From the NCBI GenBank assembly GCA_024691145.1, contig JAILNW010000052.1, positions 1-40,259 on the forward strand: DNA of 40,259 nt, written 5' to 3'. Shown here piece by piece: positions 24,959 through 32,555 of the stretch. The DNA comes from Lachnospiraceae bacterium (GTDB taxonomy: Bacteria > Bacillota > Clostridia > Lachnospirales > Lachnospiraceae). The position numbers were made by a program, and so were the translations under genes. Position 1 is the first letter of the stretch; each line of letters begins with the position of its first letter. The notes under the pieces are model-generated. The model worked only from the letters and a program-made list of their open reading frames with translations, had not been told where the DNA came from and did not search any database.

Positions 24959-25261
24959 ATGAACAAAACAGAACTTGTAGCTGCAATCGCTGAGGATGCA
25001 GGATTAACTAAGAAAGATGCTGAAAACGCATTAAAAGCATTTATTAACGTTGTTTCAACTGAGATGCAGAAGGGCGAGAAAGTACAGCTTATCGGATTTG
25101 GTACTTTCGAGACTGGACACAGAGCTGCTCGTACAGGACGTAATCCACAGACTGGTGCAGAGATTAAGATCGAAGCTGCTAATGTTCCAAAATTCAAACC
25201 AGGAAAGGCTCTTAAAGACAAAGTAAATGAGAAGCCAGCTAAGAAGAGCAAAAAGAAATAA
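24959..25261 (+). CDS. hup: HU family DNA-binding protein
   Basis: The 100-residue protein is a typical histone-like HU. It starts MNKTELVAAIAEDAGLTKKDAE, has the GEKVQLIGFGTFETGHRAARTGRNPQTG beta-arm with the conserved Arg-Asn-Pro at the tip, and closes with VPKFKPGKALKDKVN. An additional Lys-rich tail (KPAKKSKKK) extends about 10 residues beyond ordinary HU and should increase non-specific DNA affinity. It binds and bends DNA as a dimer and shapes the nucleoid. AAGGAGG precedes the ATG, and a strong terminator follows, so it is a single-gene unit. Confidence 0.96.
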   Translation: MNKTELVAAIAEDAGLTKKDAENALKAFINVVSTEMQKGEKVQLIGFGTFETGHRAARTGRNPQTGAEIKIEAANVPKFKPGKALKDKVNEKPAKKSKKK

Positions 25262-25283
25262 TTGATTATAACAACTTACTATA

Positions 25284-25319
25284 GAAATTCCCACACCTTC
25301 GGGTAGTGGGAATTTCTTT
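25284..25319 (+). terminator. Intrinsic terminator after the HU gene
   Basis: GAAATTCCCAC and GTGGGAATTTC form a perfect 11-bp stem around an 11-base loop that contains its own short ACC/GGT pairing. The stem is followed by TTTAT. Confidence 0.88.
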
Positions 25320-25341
25320 ATATAAATATTGGAGGGAATAT

Positions 25342-26298
25342 ATGAAATTAGTATTTTTAGAAAGCAAATCTTTAGGAGAAGATATAAGTCTTGATAAATT
25401 TAATAATCTTGGGGATGTGGTGATATATGATAACACAATGCCTGAGGAAATAGAAGAGCGTATAAAGGATGCAGATATTGTTATAGCTAATAAAGCACCA
25501 TTAACAGGGGAAAGACTTAAAAATGCAGCTAATTTGAAGCTTATATGCTTAACTGCAACAGGAACAAACAATGTCGATTTTTCCTACACTAATGCCAATA
25601 ATATAGTTGTTACAAATGTTAAAGGATATTCAACTAATTCAGTTGCCCAGCATACATTTGCCATGATGTTTTATCTTCTTGAAAAATTACACCATTATGA
25701 TACATTTGTAAAGTCTGGAGAGTATGAAAATTATGAGATTTTCAGCTATTTTAATAATTATTTTTCAGAACTTTACGGAAAACGCTGGGGAATTATTGGC
25801 CTTGGAGAGATTGGCTTAACTGTTGCAAGAATTGCAAGAAGTTTTGGATGTGATGTCTGCTATTATTCCACAAGTGGAAAAAATAATAATTCAGAGTTTA
25901 ACAGAGCAGAACTGGATGAAATTCTTAAAACTTCTGATATTGTATCGGTTCATTCGCCGTTAAATGCAGATACACTTAATCTTATTGGGAAAAATGAACT
26001 TTCAATGATGAAGAAGAGTGCAATAATTATTAATGTGGGACGTGGAGGTATTATCGATGAAGCAGCCCTTGCTGAAGCGCTTAATAATGGCACAATCAGT
26101 GGCGCAGGAATTGATGTTCTTACAAAGGAGCCTATAGCTAGGGATAATCCTTTAAATGCCATTAAAGACAGTACAAAGCTTATTATTACACCTCATATGG
26201 CATGGGCTACTGTGGAGGCAAGAAAGAGGCTTATGGATGAAGTTTATGCTAATATTGAGGCATATTATGATAAAAAAGAGAGAAATGTTGTTCACTAG
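25342..26298 (+). CDS. D-2-hydroxyacid dehydrogenase (NAD-dependent)
   Basis: The 318-residue enzyme belongs to the D-isomer-specific 2-hydroxyacid dehydrogenases, which interconvert 2-keto and D-2-hydroxy acids. It has NVKGYSTNSVAQHTFAMM, the Rossmann motif GIIGLGEIG, the catalytic Arg region VSVHSPLNADT, INVGRGGIIDEAALAEAL, and the catalytic His in ITPHMAWATVEARKRL. The pattern is closest to hydroxypyruvate/glycerate dehydrogenase-like members, but substrate cannot be fixed. GGAGGG lies 8 bp before the ATG at 25342; the in-frame ATG at 25306 falls inside the HU terminator and is rejected. Confidence 0.88.
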   Translation: MKLVFLESKSLGEDISLDKFNNLGDVVIYDNTMPEEIEERIKDADIVIANKAPLTGERLKNAANLKLICLTATGTNNVDFSYTNANNIVVTNVKGYSTNSVAQHTFAMMFYLLEKLHHYDTFVKSGEYENYEIFSYFNNYFSELYGKRWGIIGLGEIGLTVARIARSFGCDVCYYSTSGKNNNSEFNRAELDEILKTSDIVSVHSPLNADTLNLIGKNELSMMKKSAIIINVGRGGIIDEAALAEALNNGTISGAGIDVLTKEPIARDNPLNAIKDSTKLIITPHMAWATVEARKRLMDEVYANIEAYYDKKERNVVH

Positions 26299-26325
26299 AA
26301 AGTAAATTTATGTAAAAATTTCCTA

Positions 26326-26354
26326 TTGTACTTTTTGGGATTTTTTGGTAAAAT
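26326..26354 (+). promoter_or_regulatory. Sigma-A promoter of the GT39-like gene
   Basis: TTGTAC and TAAAAT are spaced by 17 bp in the 89-bp gap before the TTG start at 26388. Confidence 0.65.
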
Positions 26355-26387
26355 ATTACTGTTGCGGTATGAAAGGAAGTTATTATA

Positions 26388-27974
26388 TTGATTGATAGGA
26401 ATTTTGTGAACAGATTTATAAGTGAACACTTCATACTATTTATGGCTATTATGTGTTTGTTTTGCGATTTCTTTTTTAAACAAAGTGACAGACAGGATAC
26501 TATGATAAAGATGTGCCTGGTTTTTGTTGTTTGCTTAATTGCTCTTATATGCAATCTTGTATTCTATATGTGCAGCAAAGGAGAGACTCATACTTATGAA
26601 GTAAAGGATACAAAGAATAAAAATAAGAAAATAGTTAAGTACATACATGATAAGGATGATATAATCAAGAATATAATATTCTTTGGCTTTGTATTAAGAC
26701 TTATATATGTGCTTTTTACCTCGGTAGTTGAAAGACAGAATGATGCAGGGACTTTTGTGCCAAATGAAGGAGGCCATCTTGGCTATATCTTTTATCTTTA
26801 CGATAATGGGAAATTACCGGACTTTAATCCTTTGTCCTTCTGGCAGTATTATCATCCTCCGCTTCATCATATTCTGGCTGCCCTATGGGTTAAGATTAAT
26901 ACCGTAATTGGTGTTAACATAGATAATGCTGTTGAAAATATTCAGTTTTTAGGTTTATTTTACAGCATATGCACAATGTATGTGGCTGATATAATAGCAA
27001 AGGAAGCTTCCATAAAGCGGAAGGGCAGAATATATATAGTAATGCTTCTTTGTTTTTATCCATATCTTATTATGATGTCTGGTGTGGTTAATAACGATGT
27101 ACTTGTTACTTTACTGGTTCTGATGACTATTATGTATATGCAGAGATGGTTTTATAATTCAAACTGGAATAACATAATTAAGCTTGCACTTTGTCTTGGA
27201 CTTGCAACTATGACTAAACTTTCAGCATTGTTGCTGGCACCTGCCATGGCTTTTGTATTTATATATAAGCTTATGAAAGACAGGAATATAAGCATAAAGG
27301 ATTATTTGTTACAATTTGCGGCATTTTTAGGCATATCAGTTCCTATTGCAACATGGTTTCAGTTCAGGAATTTTATTAAGTTTAATATCCCTTTAGGATA
27401 TGTTCCTAATTTAGGTGATAATTCCTGGCAGTATCTTGATATGGGTGCAGTTAGAAGACTGTTTGATTTTTCATTTAGCCAGTTCAGGATACATTATATG
27501 ATATTTGACAGTTCTTCAAAGGATTGTACATATAACATATTTATTGCTCTTTTAAAGTATGCTGCCTTTAATGAACAGTCTTCAAAACTTGAAGGTTCTG
27601 TATTCGGAAGGGTAGTAGCATATACATTGTTACTAACTATGGCAGTATTAAGCATATTTTTATGTATAGAGTTTTTTAAACTTATTAAGAAGTCAATTAC
27701 AAAGGTAAAGGATGATTCCTTTGCAATAGATATATTTTATCTTTTAAATGTGGCATGTATTATGATATCTTATGTTTCATTCTGCCTTAAGTATAAGCAT
27801 ATATGTTCAATGAACATAAGGTATGTAATAATTGCAGTTATTATAATTATTATAATGGGCTGTAAGAAGATGGACATGAAGGATGAACAGGACAGAATTA
27901 GTGGAATATCAAAGAAGGTTACAGTTTTGTTTTGTGTCCTTAGTATGGTTTCTTTTGGATCAATGTTGTTTTAA
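26388..27974 (+). CDS. GT39-like polytopic membrane glycosyltransferase
   Basis: This 528-residue protein has about eleven membrane helices and an early extracellular loop with acidic residues (RQNDAGTF) followed by FWQYYHPPLHHILAALW. This layout resembles GT39/PMT/ArnT-type GT-C glycosyltransferases, which move sugars from lipid carriers to proteins or lipids on the outer face. The start is TTG at 26388 with AAAGGAAG 8 bp before it. The donor and acceptor are unknown; glycosylation of the Thr/Pro-rich linkers of secreted proteins encoded in this window is possible but speculative. It has its own promoter and terminator. Confidence 0.75.
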   Translation: MIDRNFVNRFISEHFILFMAIMCLFCDFFFKQSDRQDTMIKMCLVFVVCLIALICNLVFYMCSKGETHTYEVKDTKNKNKKIVKYIHDKDDIIKNIIFFGFVLRLIYVLFTSVVERQNDAGTFVPNEGGHLGYIFYLYDNGKLPDFNPLSFWQYYHPPLHHILAALWVKINTVIGVNIDNAVENIQFLGLFYSICTMYVADIIAKEASIKRKGRIYIVMLLCFYPYLIMMSGVVNNDVLVTLLVLMTIMYMQRWFYNSNWNNIIKLALCLGLATMTKLSALLLAPAMAFVFIYKLMKDRNISIKDYLLQFAAFLGISVPIATWFQFRNFIKFNIPLGYVPNLGDNSWQYLDMGAVRRLFDFSFSQFRIHYMIFDSSSKDCTYNIFIALLKYAAFNEQSSKLEGSVFGRVVAYTLLLTMAVLSIFLCIEFFKLIKKSITKVKDDSFAIDIFYLLNVACIMISYVSFCLKYKHICSMNIRYVIIAVIIIIIMGCKKMDMKDEQDRISGISKKVTVLFCVLSMVSFGSMLF

Positions 27975-27980
27975 ATACAG

Positions 27981-28018
27981 ATGGTATAAAGCTTTACGGC
28001 TTTATACCATTTTTTTTT
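27981..28018 (+). terminator. Strong intrinsic terminator after the GT39-like gene
   Basis: ATGGTATAAAG and CTTTATACCAT form a perfect 11-bp stem with an 8-base loop, followed by eight T residues. Confidence 0.96.
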
Positions 28019-28047
28019 CAACTTTTTTGAAAATTTTTCTAATTATA

Positions 28048-28170
28048 GTTAAGTTTTTACTCTTTCTGGTCGATATCTTTATCGTATGCAATAACATTCA
28101 ATATGCCACTGCTTTTTTTGCTATATTATTTGGCAAGGATATAGCAGCCTGAAAGAGTGGTAAATTTAAC
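28048..28170 (+). promoter_or_regulatory. Nested inverted repeats in the leader of the anchored CBM protein gene
   Basis: A 19-base segment at 28048-28066 is imperfectly complementary to 28151-28170 (GTTAA and CTCTTTC blocks pair with GAAAGAG and TTAAC). Inside it, TGCTATAT (28119-28126) and ATATAGCA (28139-28146) form a perfect 8-bp stem. The outer arm ends 20 bp before the start codon and close to the ribosome-binding site. It matches no riboswitch I know. No clear promoter was found, so whether the whole fold is transcribed is uncertain. Confidence 0.4.
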
Positions 28171-28190
28171 TACGGAAAGGAAGGATTTTA

Positions 28191-30242
28191 ATGAGAGTAA
28201 AATCTAAATTTTTATCTTACCTATTGACCGGAGCTATGGTAGTAAGCATGATTCCGGCTGTAGGAGCTAAAGAGGCAAAAGCCGGAGAGCCGGTAAATGT
28301 TTATGTTAAAATTAGCAGTGATTTAAGTGATAAGTATAAAGTACCTAATATTCATTATTGGGGAAATGCAAGTACTGATTGGCCAGGTGTTCAAATGAAT
28401 GGAACACCTAATATGGGATGGTACTATTATGAGGTACCAGCAGGTGCAACAAGTTTCCTTGTAGTAAATACTGCAGATAATACTACAAGTCCTCAGACTG
28501 ATGATGCAACACTTCCGTCAGAAGATGGATGGTTTGAATTGATTGAGGATAGCAATGCTGAAAAGGGATATTCTTTAAAGACTGTTACTAAGCCATCTGC
28601 TTGGGTTGATGTTCCAACTGAAGATACATCAGGATCGGGCTCATCAGGATCAACAGATACAAATACAACTTCAGATTCAACAGGATCAGGAACAACAGAT
28701 ACAAATACAACTTCAGATTCAACAGGATCAGGAACAACAGATACAAACACAACTTCAGATTCAACAGGAAGTGAGTCTACAAAGACTGACACTGAAGAAG
28801 GCGTTTATAAACTTCATTTCTTAAATGCTGCTGGTTGGGAAAATGTAGGTGTATGGATTTGGCTTGGTAAAGAAAATGCATTTACTGAATGGCCAGGAGT
28901 AGAGGTTAAGAAAGAAGTAGGATCTAATAAGTGGTTTGAATATGATTACAAAGGATCACTTGAAAGCATTAATGTAATTTTTAATGAATTTAAAGAAGGA
29001 GGAGCAGAGACTCCAGCATTAAAAGAAATCTGGTCAGACAAAGAAGGAAAGAATGTGCCAATTACTCCAGGTGAATATTGGATTATATATGAGGTAAGTA
29101 CAAATCCAGATAACCCAGAGGAAACTTCAAGCATGGTATGGGCAAGTACTAATAAAGAGTATATTACTGAGGAATATAAATATGATGGACAGGGTCTTCC
29201 AACACTTGACTGGGCTGAAGAAGCAGAAGCATTAGAGGAAGCAAAAACAGGTTCTACTACAACAATTGATATGGGAACTGAAACTGTAGCTGACAAAGCT
29301 GTTTTTGATGCAATTAAAGGTAAAGACGTTAATGTAGAGTTAAAACTTTCAAATGGTTTAGCTTGGGTAATTAACGGTAAGGATATTACAACAGCTAAGG
29401 ATCTTGATCTTGGAGCAACACTTAATACTAAGAACATTCCAGAAGATACAGTAGAAGCTTTAAAGAAAGATAATGAGTTTGCAAGTACAACAACTCTTTC
29501 ACTTGACTTTAATGGTGATTTTGGTGCAAAATTACAGTTACTTTACCCAGCAGGTAAAGATAAAGCAGGAAAGAAATTCCAGCTGTTCTACTACAACCCA
29601 ACTACAAAAGCTCTTGAAAAACAGGGCGATGTAGTTGAAGCTGATGAAAATGGTAACGTACCATTCACATTTACACATGCTTCTGACTATGTAATTGCAG
29701 AAGAGAAGGCTGCAGCAGCTCCAGCAGCAACAGTAGCTCCTGGAAAGAAAGCTGATGTTATCGTACATGTAAACTTCGGTACTAACGAAGCATGGAGTGC
29801 TATTAATGCTTATTCTTGGACTAAGGGCGGAGATGTTAAGTTCTTAGGAGAATGGCCAGGTAGTGCAATGTCTAAGAATGAGAAGAATGCAGGATGGTAT
29901 TCAATTGCATTTGATGTAAACGGGGCAGATGAAGTAAATATTATATTCAATGATGGAAATGGAACTCAGACTGTAGATCTTAAGTTATCTGCAGCAACAG
30001 GTGAATTCTGGTATACACTTGGAGAGAAAGATGCAGATGGTAAGTTTGCAGCAACTGAAAGCACTACTAAACCAGATGGTTGGGTTGAGTCTGAAGTTAC
30101 AAGCTCTAACGGAACTGGAGCAACTGGAACTAGCTCACCAAAGACAGGAGATAATTCTAAGGCACCTATCGCAGTAGCTGTAATGGCTCTTGCTATAGCA
30201 GGTGGTGTAATTGCATACAGAAAAAGAGAAATGTTTATCTAA
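28191..30242 (+). CDS. Sortase-anchored surface protein with starch-binding-like modules
   Basis: The 683-residue protein has a signal peptide (cleavage likely near residue 32 after AKA), a first CBM26-like module (about 34-135; IHYWG...TDWPGVQM), a Thr/Ser/Asp linker of three 14-residue repeats (about 153-196), a second module (about 204-300; EWPGVEV and IFNEF), a beta-rich domain (about 355-503) with ADENGNVPFTFTHASDYVI, and a third module (about 520-625; EWPGSAM and NIIFNDGNG). The C-terminus has SPKTGD at 649-654, a hydrophobic helix and the charged tail YRKRE, a sortase sorting signal of the (S/N)PxTG type. No hydrolase domain is visible, so it probably holds starch or another glucan at the cell wall. 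AAGGAAGG precedes the ATG. Confidence 0.82.
   Translation: MRVKSKFLSYLLTGAMVVSMIPAVGAKEAKAGEPVNVYVKISSDLSDKYKVPNIHYWGNASTDWPGVQMNGTPNMGWYYYEVPAGATSFLVVNTADNTTSPQTDDATLPSEDGWFELIEDSNAEKGYSLKTVTKPSAWVDVPTEDTSGSGSSGSTDTNTTSDSTGSGTTDTNTTSDSTGSGTTDTNTTSDSTGSESTKTDTEEGVYKLHFLNAAGWENVGVWIWLGKENAFTEWPGVEVKKEVGSNKWFEYDYKGSLESINVIFNEFKEGGAETPALKEIWSDKEGKNVPITPGEYWIIYEVSTNPDNPEETSSMVWASTNKEYITEEYKYDGQGLPTLDWAEEAEALEEAKTGSTTTIDMGTETVADKAVFDAIKGKDVNVELKLSNGLAWVINGKDITTAKDLDLGATLNTKNIPEDTVEALKKDNEFASTTTLSLDFNGDFGAKLQLLYPAGKDKAGKKFQLFYYNPTTKALEKQGDVVEADENGNVPFTFTHASDYVIAEEKAAAAPAATVAPGKKADVIVHVNFGTNEAWSAINAYSWTKGGDVKFLGEWPGSAMSKNEKNAGWYSIAFDVNGADEVNIIFNDGNGTQTVDLKLSAATGEFWYTLGEKDADGKFAATESTTKPDGWVESEVTSSNGTGATGTSSPKTGDNSKAPIAVAVMALAIAGGVIAYRKREMFI
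28651..28769 (+). repeat. 42-bp tandem repeat encoding a surface-protein linker
   Basis: Nearly identical 42-bp units start at 28651, 28693 and 28735, the last partial. Each encodes a 14-residue unit of the form TDTNTTSDSTGSGT. The near-identity of the copies suggests recent expansion and likely length variation between strains. Confidence 0.9.
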
Positions 30243-30269
30243 TACTTGAGAATATTTTTCAAATCAAAG

Positions 30270-30302
30270 GAGGCTGTGCCAATTGAGGTGCAGCCTCTTT
30301 TT
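30270..30302 (+). terminator. Intrinsic terminator after the anchored protein gene
   Basis: GAGGCTGTGCC and GGTGCAGCCTC form an 11-bp stem with two G-U pairs and an AATTGA loop, followed by five T residues. Confidence 0.88.
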
Positions 30303-30371
30303 AAAATTAACTATTTATAAGTACTGTTTATAAAAAATTTATAAAATAATTATAAATAATTATAAAAAGTA

Positions 30372-30400
30372 TTGAATTGATTGTAAATAATGTTTATAAT
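30372..30400 (+). promoter_or_regulatory. Sigma-A promoter of the small membrane protein gene
   Basis: TTGAAT and a perfect TATAAT are separated by 17 bp in the gap before 30474. Confidence 0.75.
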
Positions 30401-30473
30401 AAAACTGTTGTTTGAATAATTAATAAAACACCGTATTTAGTGACAGCATTTGAGGAGAGGAGAATAACTAGTT

Positions 30474-30755
30474 ATGGGTAAGTATGGTAAAATTGAGAAG
30501 AGGGCGTTAGTAGTTTCAATAACATTGATGTTTTTAAGCATCAGTCTGACTATTTACTGTTATCTGGCATTGAATGGGGTTGTGCCTCATATAGGTTCAG
30601 AGAAGTATATTCCAGTGATAATGAGGATTGCTAATAAGCTGACTATTCTCGACATATTATTTCATGTACTAATCGTTGAGTTGCATTATAAGAAGAAATA
30701 TCATGAGTTAATTAGCAGGACAACAGTTACACCGTCAGGCGAAAATGAAATGTAA
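30474..30755 (+). CDS. Small two-helix membrane protein, unknown function
   Basis: The 93-residue product has a short basic N-terminus, a clear membrane helix at about 12-34, a loop with HIGSEKYIP, a second hydrophobic segment at about 48-70, and a basic/polar tail. I do not recognise a family. A GAGGAGAGG site precedes the ATG and a good promoter lies upstream, so it is likely a real gene. It lies 120 bp before the DUF1002 gene with no terminator between them. Confidence 0.6.
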   Translation: MGKYGKIEKRALVVSITLMFLSISLTIYCYLALNGVVPHIGSEKYIPVIMRIANKLTILDILFHVLIVELHYKKKYHELISRTTVTPSGENEM

Positions 30756-30773
30756 TACTTTGCTAACTTGCAC

Positions 30774-30802
30774 TTGAAAAAGAAGGTTAAAGGTGCTAAC
30801 AT
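30774..30802 (+). promoter_or_regulatory. Possible promoter of the DUF1002 gene
   Basis: TTGAAA and TAACAT are 17 bp apart; the -10 box is weak. TGCTAA-N8-TTAGCA overlaps and follows the -10 region and could be an operator or a small hairpin. Confidence 0.4.
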
Positions 30803-30835
30803 AATAATTAGCAAAATAGGTAGCAAAACTTTATG

Positions 30836-30878
30836 AAAGGGGGATGTTGTCCAATTTTGGACAGCAACTATTGTTATG
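30836..30878 (+). promoter_or_regulatory. Shine-Dalgarno separated from its start codon by a hairpin
   Basis: AAAGGGGG (30836-30843) lies about 32 bases before the ATG at 30876, too far for normal initiation. TGTTGTCC (30845-30852) and GGACAGCA (30859-30866) form an 8-bp stem with an AATTTT loop exactly between them. Folding would leave an effective spacing of about 10 bases. No alternative in-frame start closer to the site exists. Confidence 0.55.
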
Positions 30879-32114
30879 AAAAAAAGATATGTAGCAATGG
30901 CACTTAGTCTTGCCATGGTGTTTAGTACTGTATGTGTGCCAACTATGGCATATGCAGATGCAACACCAGAGAATGTTGTAGTAACTTTAGGAAAAGATTT
31001 AACAGATGAGCAGAAGGATACTATGTATAAGTTCTTCGGTGTTAACAAGGACCTTGTTGAGACAATCGAAGTAACTAATGCAGATGAGAGAAAGTTCCTT
31101 GAAGGTGTAGCATCTGATTCCGTAATTGGAAAGAGAACATACAGTTGTTCTTGTATTCAGGAAACTCCTGAAGGAAGCGGAATTAATGTTACTATTGCAA
31201 ACCTTAACTGGGTAACATCATACATGATTTCATCAGCACTTACAACAGCTGGTATTTATAACTGTAATGTTATCGCAGCTTCACCTAAGGAAGTATCAGG
31301 AACTGGTGCACTTACAGGTGTTATGATGGCTTATGAGAAGGTAACTGGTGAAGAACTTGATGAAGAGAAGAAGGAACTTGCAACAGAAGAGCTTGTAGTA
31401 ACAGGTACAGTAGCAGAAGAAGTTGGTACAGACGCTGCAACAGGTATTATTACAGAAGTTAAGCAGGAAGTAATAAAAGAGAAGATTAAAGATCCTGAGG
31501 AGATTCAGGAAGTAATCGAAGAAAAGAGTGAAAAGTATCAGGTAACATTATCTGATGAGCAGGTAGAGTTAATTGCTAATACAATGGTAAAAGTTGCAGA
31601 GCAGAAGTATGATTATGAAAAAGTTAAAGGAACTTTTGAAAACATTACTGATACAGCAACAAGCAATCTTGGAATAGTTACCGAGAAGGTTGAAGAAGCA
31701 AAGGGATTCTTTGGAACAATTGGTGCTTTCTTCGCAGGAATTGGTAAAGCAATCGCAAACTTCTTCAAGGGAATTGGCAATTTCTTCGCTGGATTATTTG
31801 GCGGAAAAGATGCCAAGGAAGAAAATCAGGCAACTGATGATACTGAAGCAACAGAGGATATGGGTATCCTTAATAATATCGATACTTCAGCTTTAGGTGA
31901 TGATGTAATTATCAACTCAACTGATGAAGAGCTTCCTAACAGTACTGTAGATCCAAATGCAGACAAGAAAGAAGAAACTGAGGAAACTGCAGAAGAGACA
32001 GCTGAGGAAACAACAGAAGAGTCTACAGCTGAGGAAACAACAGAAGGGTCTACAGCTGAGACTACAGAAGAGACTGCAACAGAACAGCCAGCTGCAACAG
32101 AGGCTGCAGAATAA
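30876..32114 (+). CDS. Secreted DUF1002 domain protein
   Basis: The 412-residue protein has a signal peptide (cleavage after AYA near residue 27) and a DUF1002 domain (about 30-260) with VVVTLGKDLTDEQ, EVTNADERKFLEGV, the SxIGKRTYSCSCI segment and PKEVSGTGALTGVMMAYEKVTGEEL. The function of DUF1002 (YpuA-like) is unknown. Residues 277-311 form an unusual Phe/Gly-rich amphipathic stretch with repeated FFxGIG-type units, followed by an acidic Thr/Glu tail with TAEETTEE repeats. There is no anchor motif, so the Phe-rich part may associate with membrane or other proteins. The translation start is odd (see the hairpin feature). The FakA-like gene follows after 23 bp. Confidence 0.82.
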   Translation: MKKRYVAMALSLAMVFSTVCVPTMAYADATPENVVVTLGKDLTDEQKDTMYKFFGVNKDLVETIEVTNADERKFLEGVASDSVIGKRTYSCSCIQETPEGSGINVTIANLNWVTSYMISSALTTAGIYNCNVIAASPKEVSGTGALTGVMMAYEKVTGEELDEEKKELATEELVVTGTVAEEVGTDAATGIITEVKQEVIKEKIKDPEEIQEVIEEKSEKYQVTLSDEQVELIANTMVKVAEQKYDYEKVKGTFENITDTATSNLGIVTEKVEEAKGFFGTIGAFFAGIGKAIANFFKGIGNFFAGLFGGKDAKEENQATDDTEATEDMGILNNIDTSALGDDVIINSTDEELPNSTVDPNADKKEETEETAEETAEETTEESTAEETTEGSTAETTEETATEQPAATEAAE

Positions 32115-32137
32115 TATAAATTCAAGGAGGACTATTT

Positions 32138-32431
32138 ATGGAACCGATTAATAGCATTGATGCAGAGGACGATCAGTTTGCATATCGTTATGACACTCAG
32201 CTTCTTATAGAAAGAAGAGATGAGGATCTTGATGAGGATGAGATAGCTGATTATATAACAAGCCATTTTGAAGGCAATTCATTAATAGCTGCAGGAGATG
32301 AGGACCTTATTAAGATTCATTTCCACACTAATGAGCCTTGGAAGATTCTTGAATATTGTAATACATTAGGCGAGATTTATGACATCGTTGTAGAGGACAT
32401 GATAAGACAGGCTAACGGATTACAGGGATAA
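32138..32431 (+). CDS. Stand-alone FakA/YloV middle-domain-like protein
   Basis: The 97-residue protein resembles an internal segment of the FakA (YloV, DAK2-linked) fatty-acid kinase family: FAYRYDTQLLIE, a DEDLDEDEIADYITSHFEGNSLIAAGDEDLIKIHFHTNEPWKILEY core, and the GEIYDIVVEDMIRQ end. In full-length FakA this region lies C-terminal to the kinase domain and contributes to interaction with the FakB acyl carrier proteins and to catalysis. Here no kinase domain is attached and the gene has its own AAGGAGG site and a strong terminator, so it looks like an independent small protein rather than a fragment. Function is unknown. Confidence 0.65.
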   Translation: MEPINSIDAEDDQFAYRYDTQLLIERRDEDLDEDEIADYITSHFEGNSLIAAGDEDLIKIHFHTNEPWKILEYCNTLGEIYDIVVEDMIRQANGLQG

Positions 32432-32450
32432 TAATATTATAAAAATATAT

Positions 32451-32491
32451 AATTACTGTATGTATATGATATACATACAGTAATTTTTTTT
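32451..32491 (+). terminator. Very strong intrinsic terminator
   Basis: A perfect 16-bp inverted repeat (32451-32466 with 32470-32485) around a three-base centre, followed by a run of T residues. Some outer A-T pairs coincide with the T-run. Confidence 0.95.
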
Positions 32492-32505
32492 GCCTAAAAT
32501 GACGA

Positions 32506-32526
32506 TATACTAACTAGGTTAGTGTA
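32506..32526. promoter_or_regulatory. Palindrome upstream of the EIIC-EAL gene
   Basis: TATACTAAC-TAG-GTTAGTGTA is an inverted repeat with one mismatch (G-T) that includes a TATACT -10-like box. No good -35 box is found, and the arrangement would suit a regulator binding over the promoter. Confidence 0.4.
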
Positions 32527-32555
32527 GGATTTTTGGAAAAAAATGGAGGCATATT

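Noticed and set aside
27883..28152. Plus-strand frame overlapping the end of the GT39-like gene and its terminator
   Set aside because: It runs through a strong intrinsic terminator and has no ribosome-binding site.
28493..28792. Minus-strand frame opposite the surface-protein repeats
   Set aside because: Repeated VFVSVVPDPVESE-type units are the antisense reading of the 42-bp repeat.
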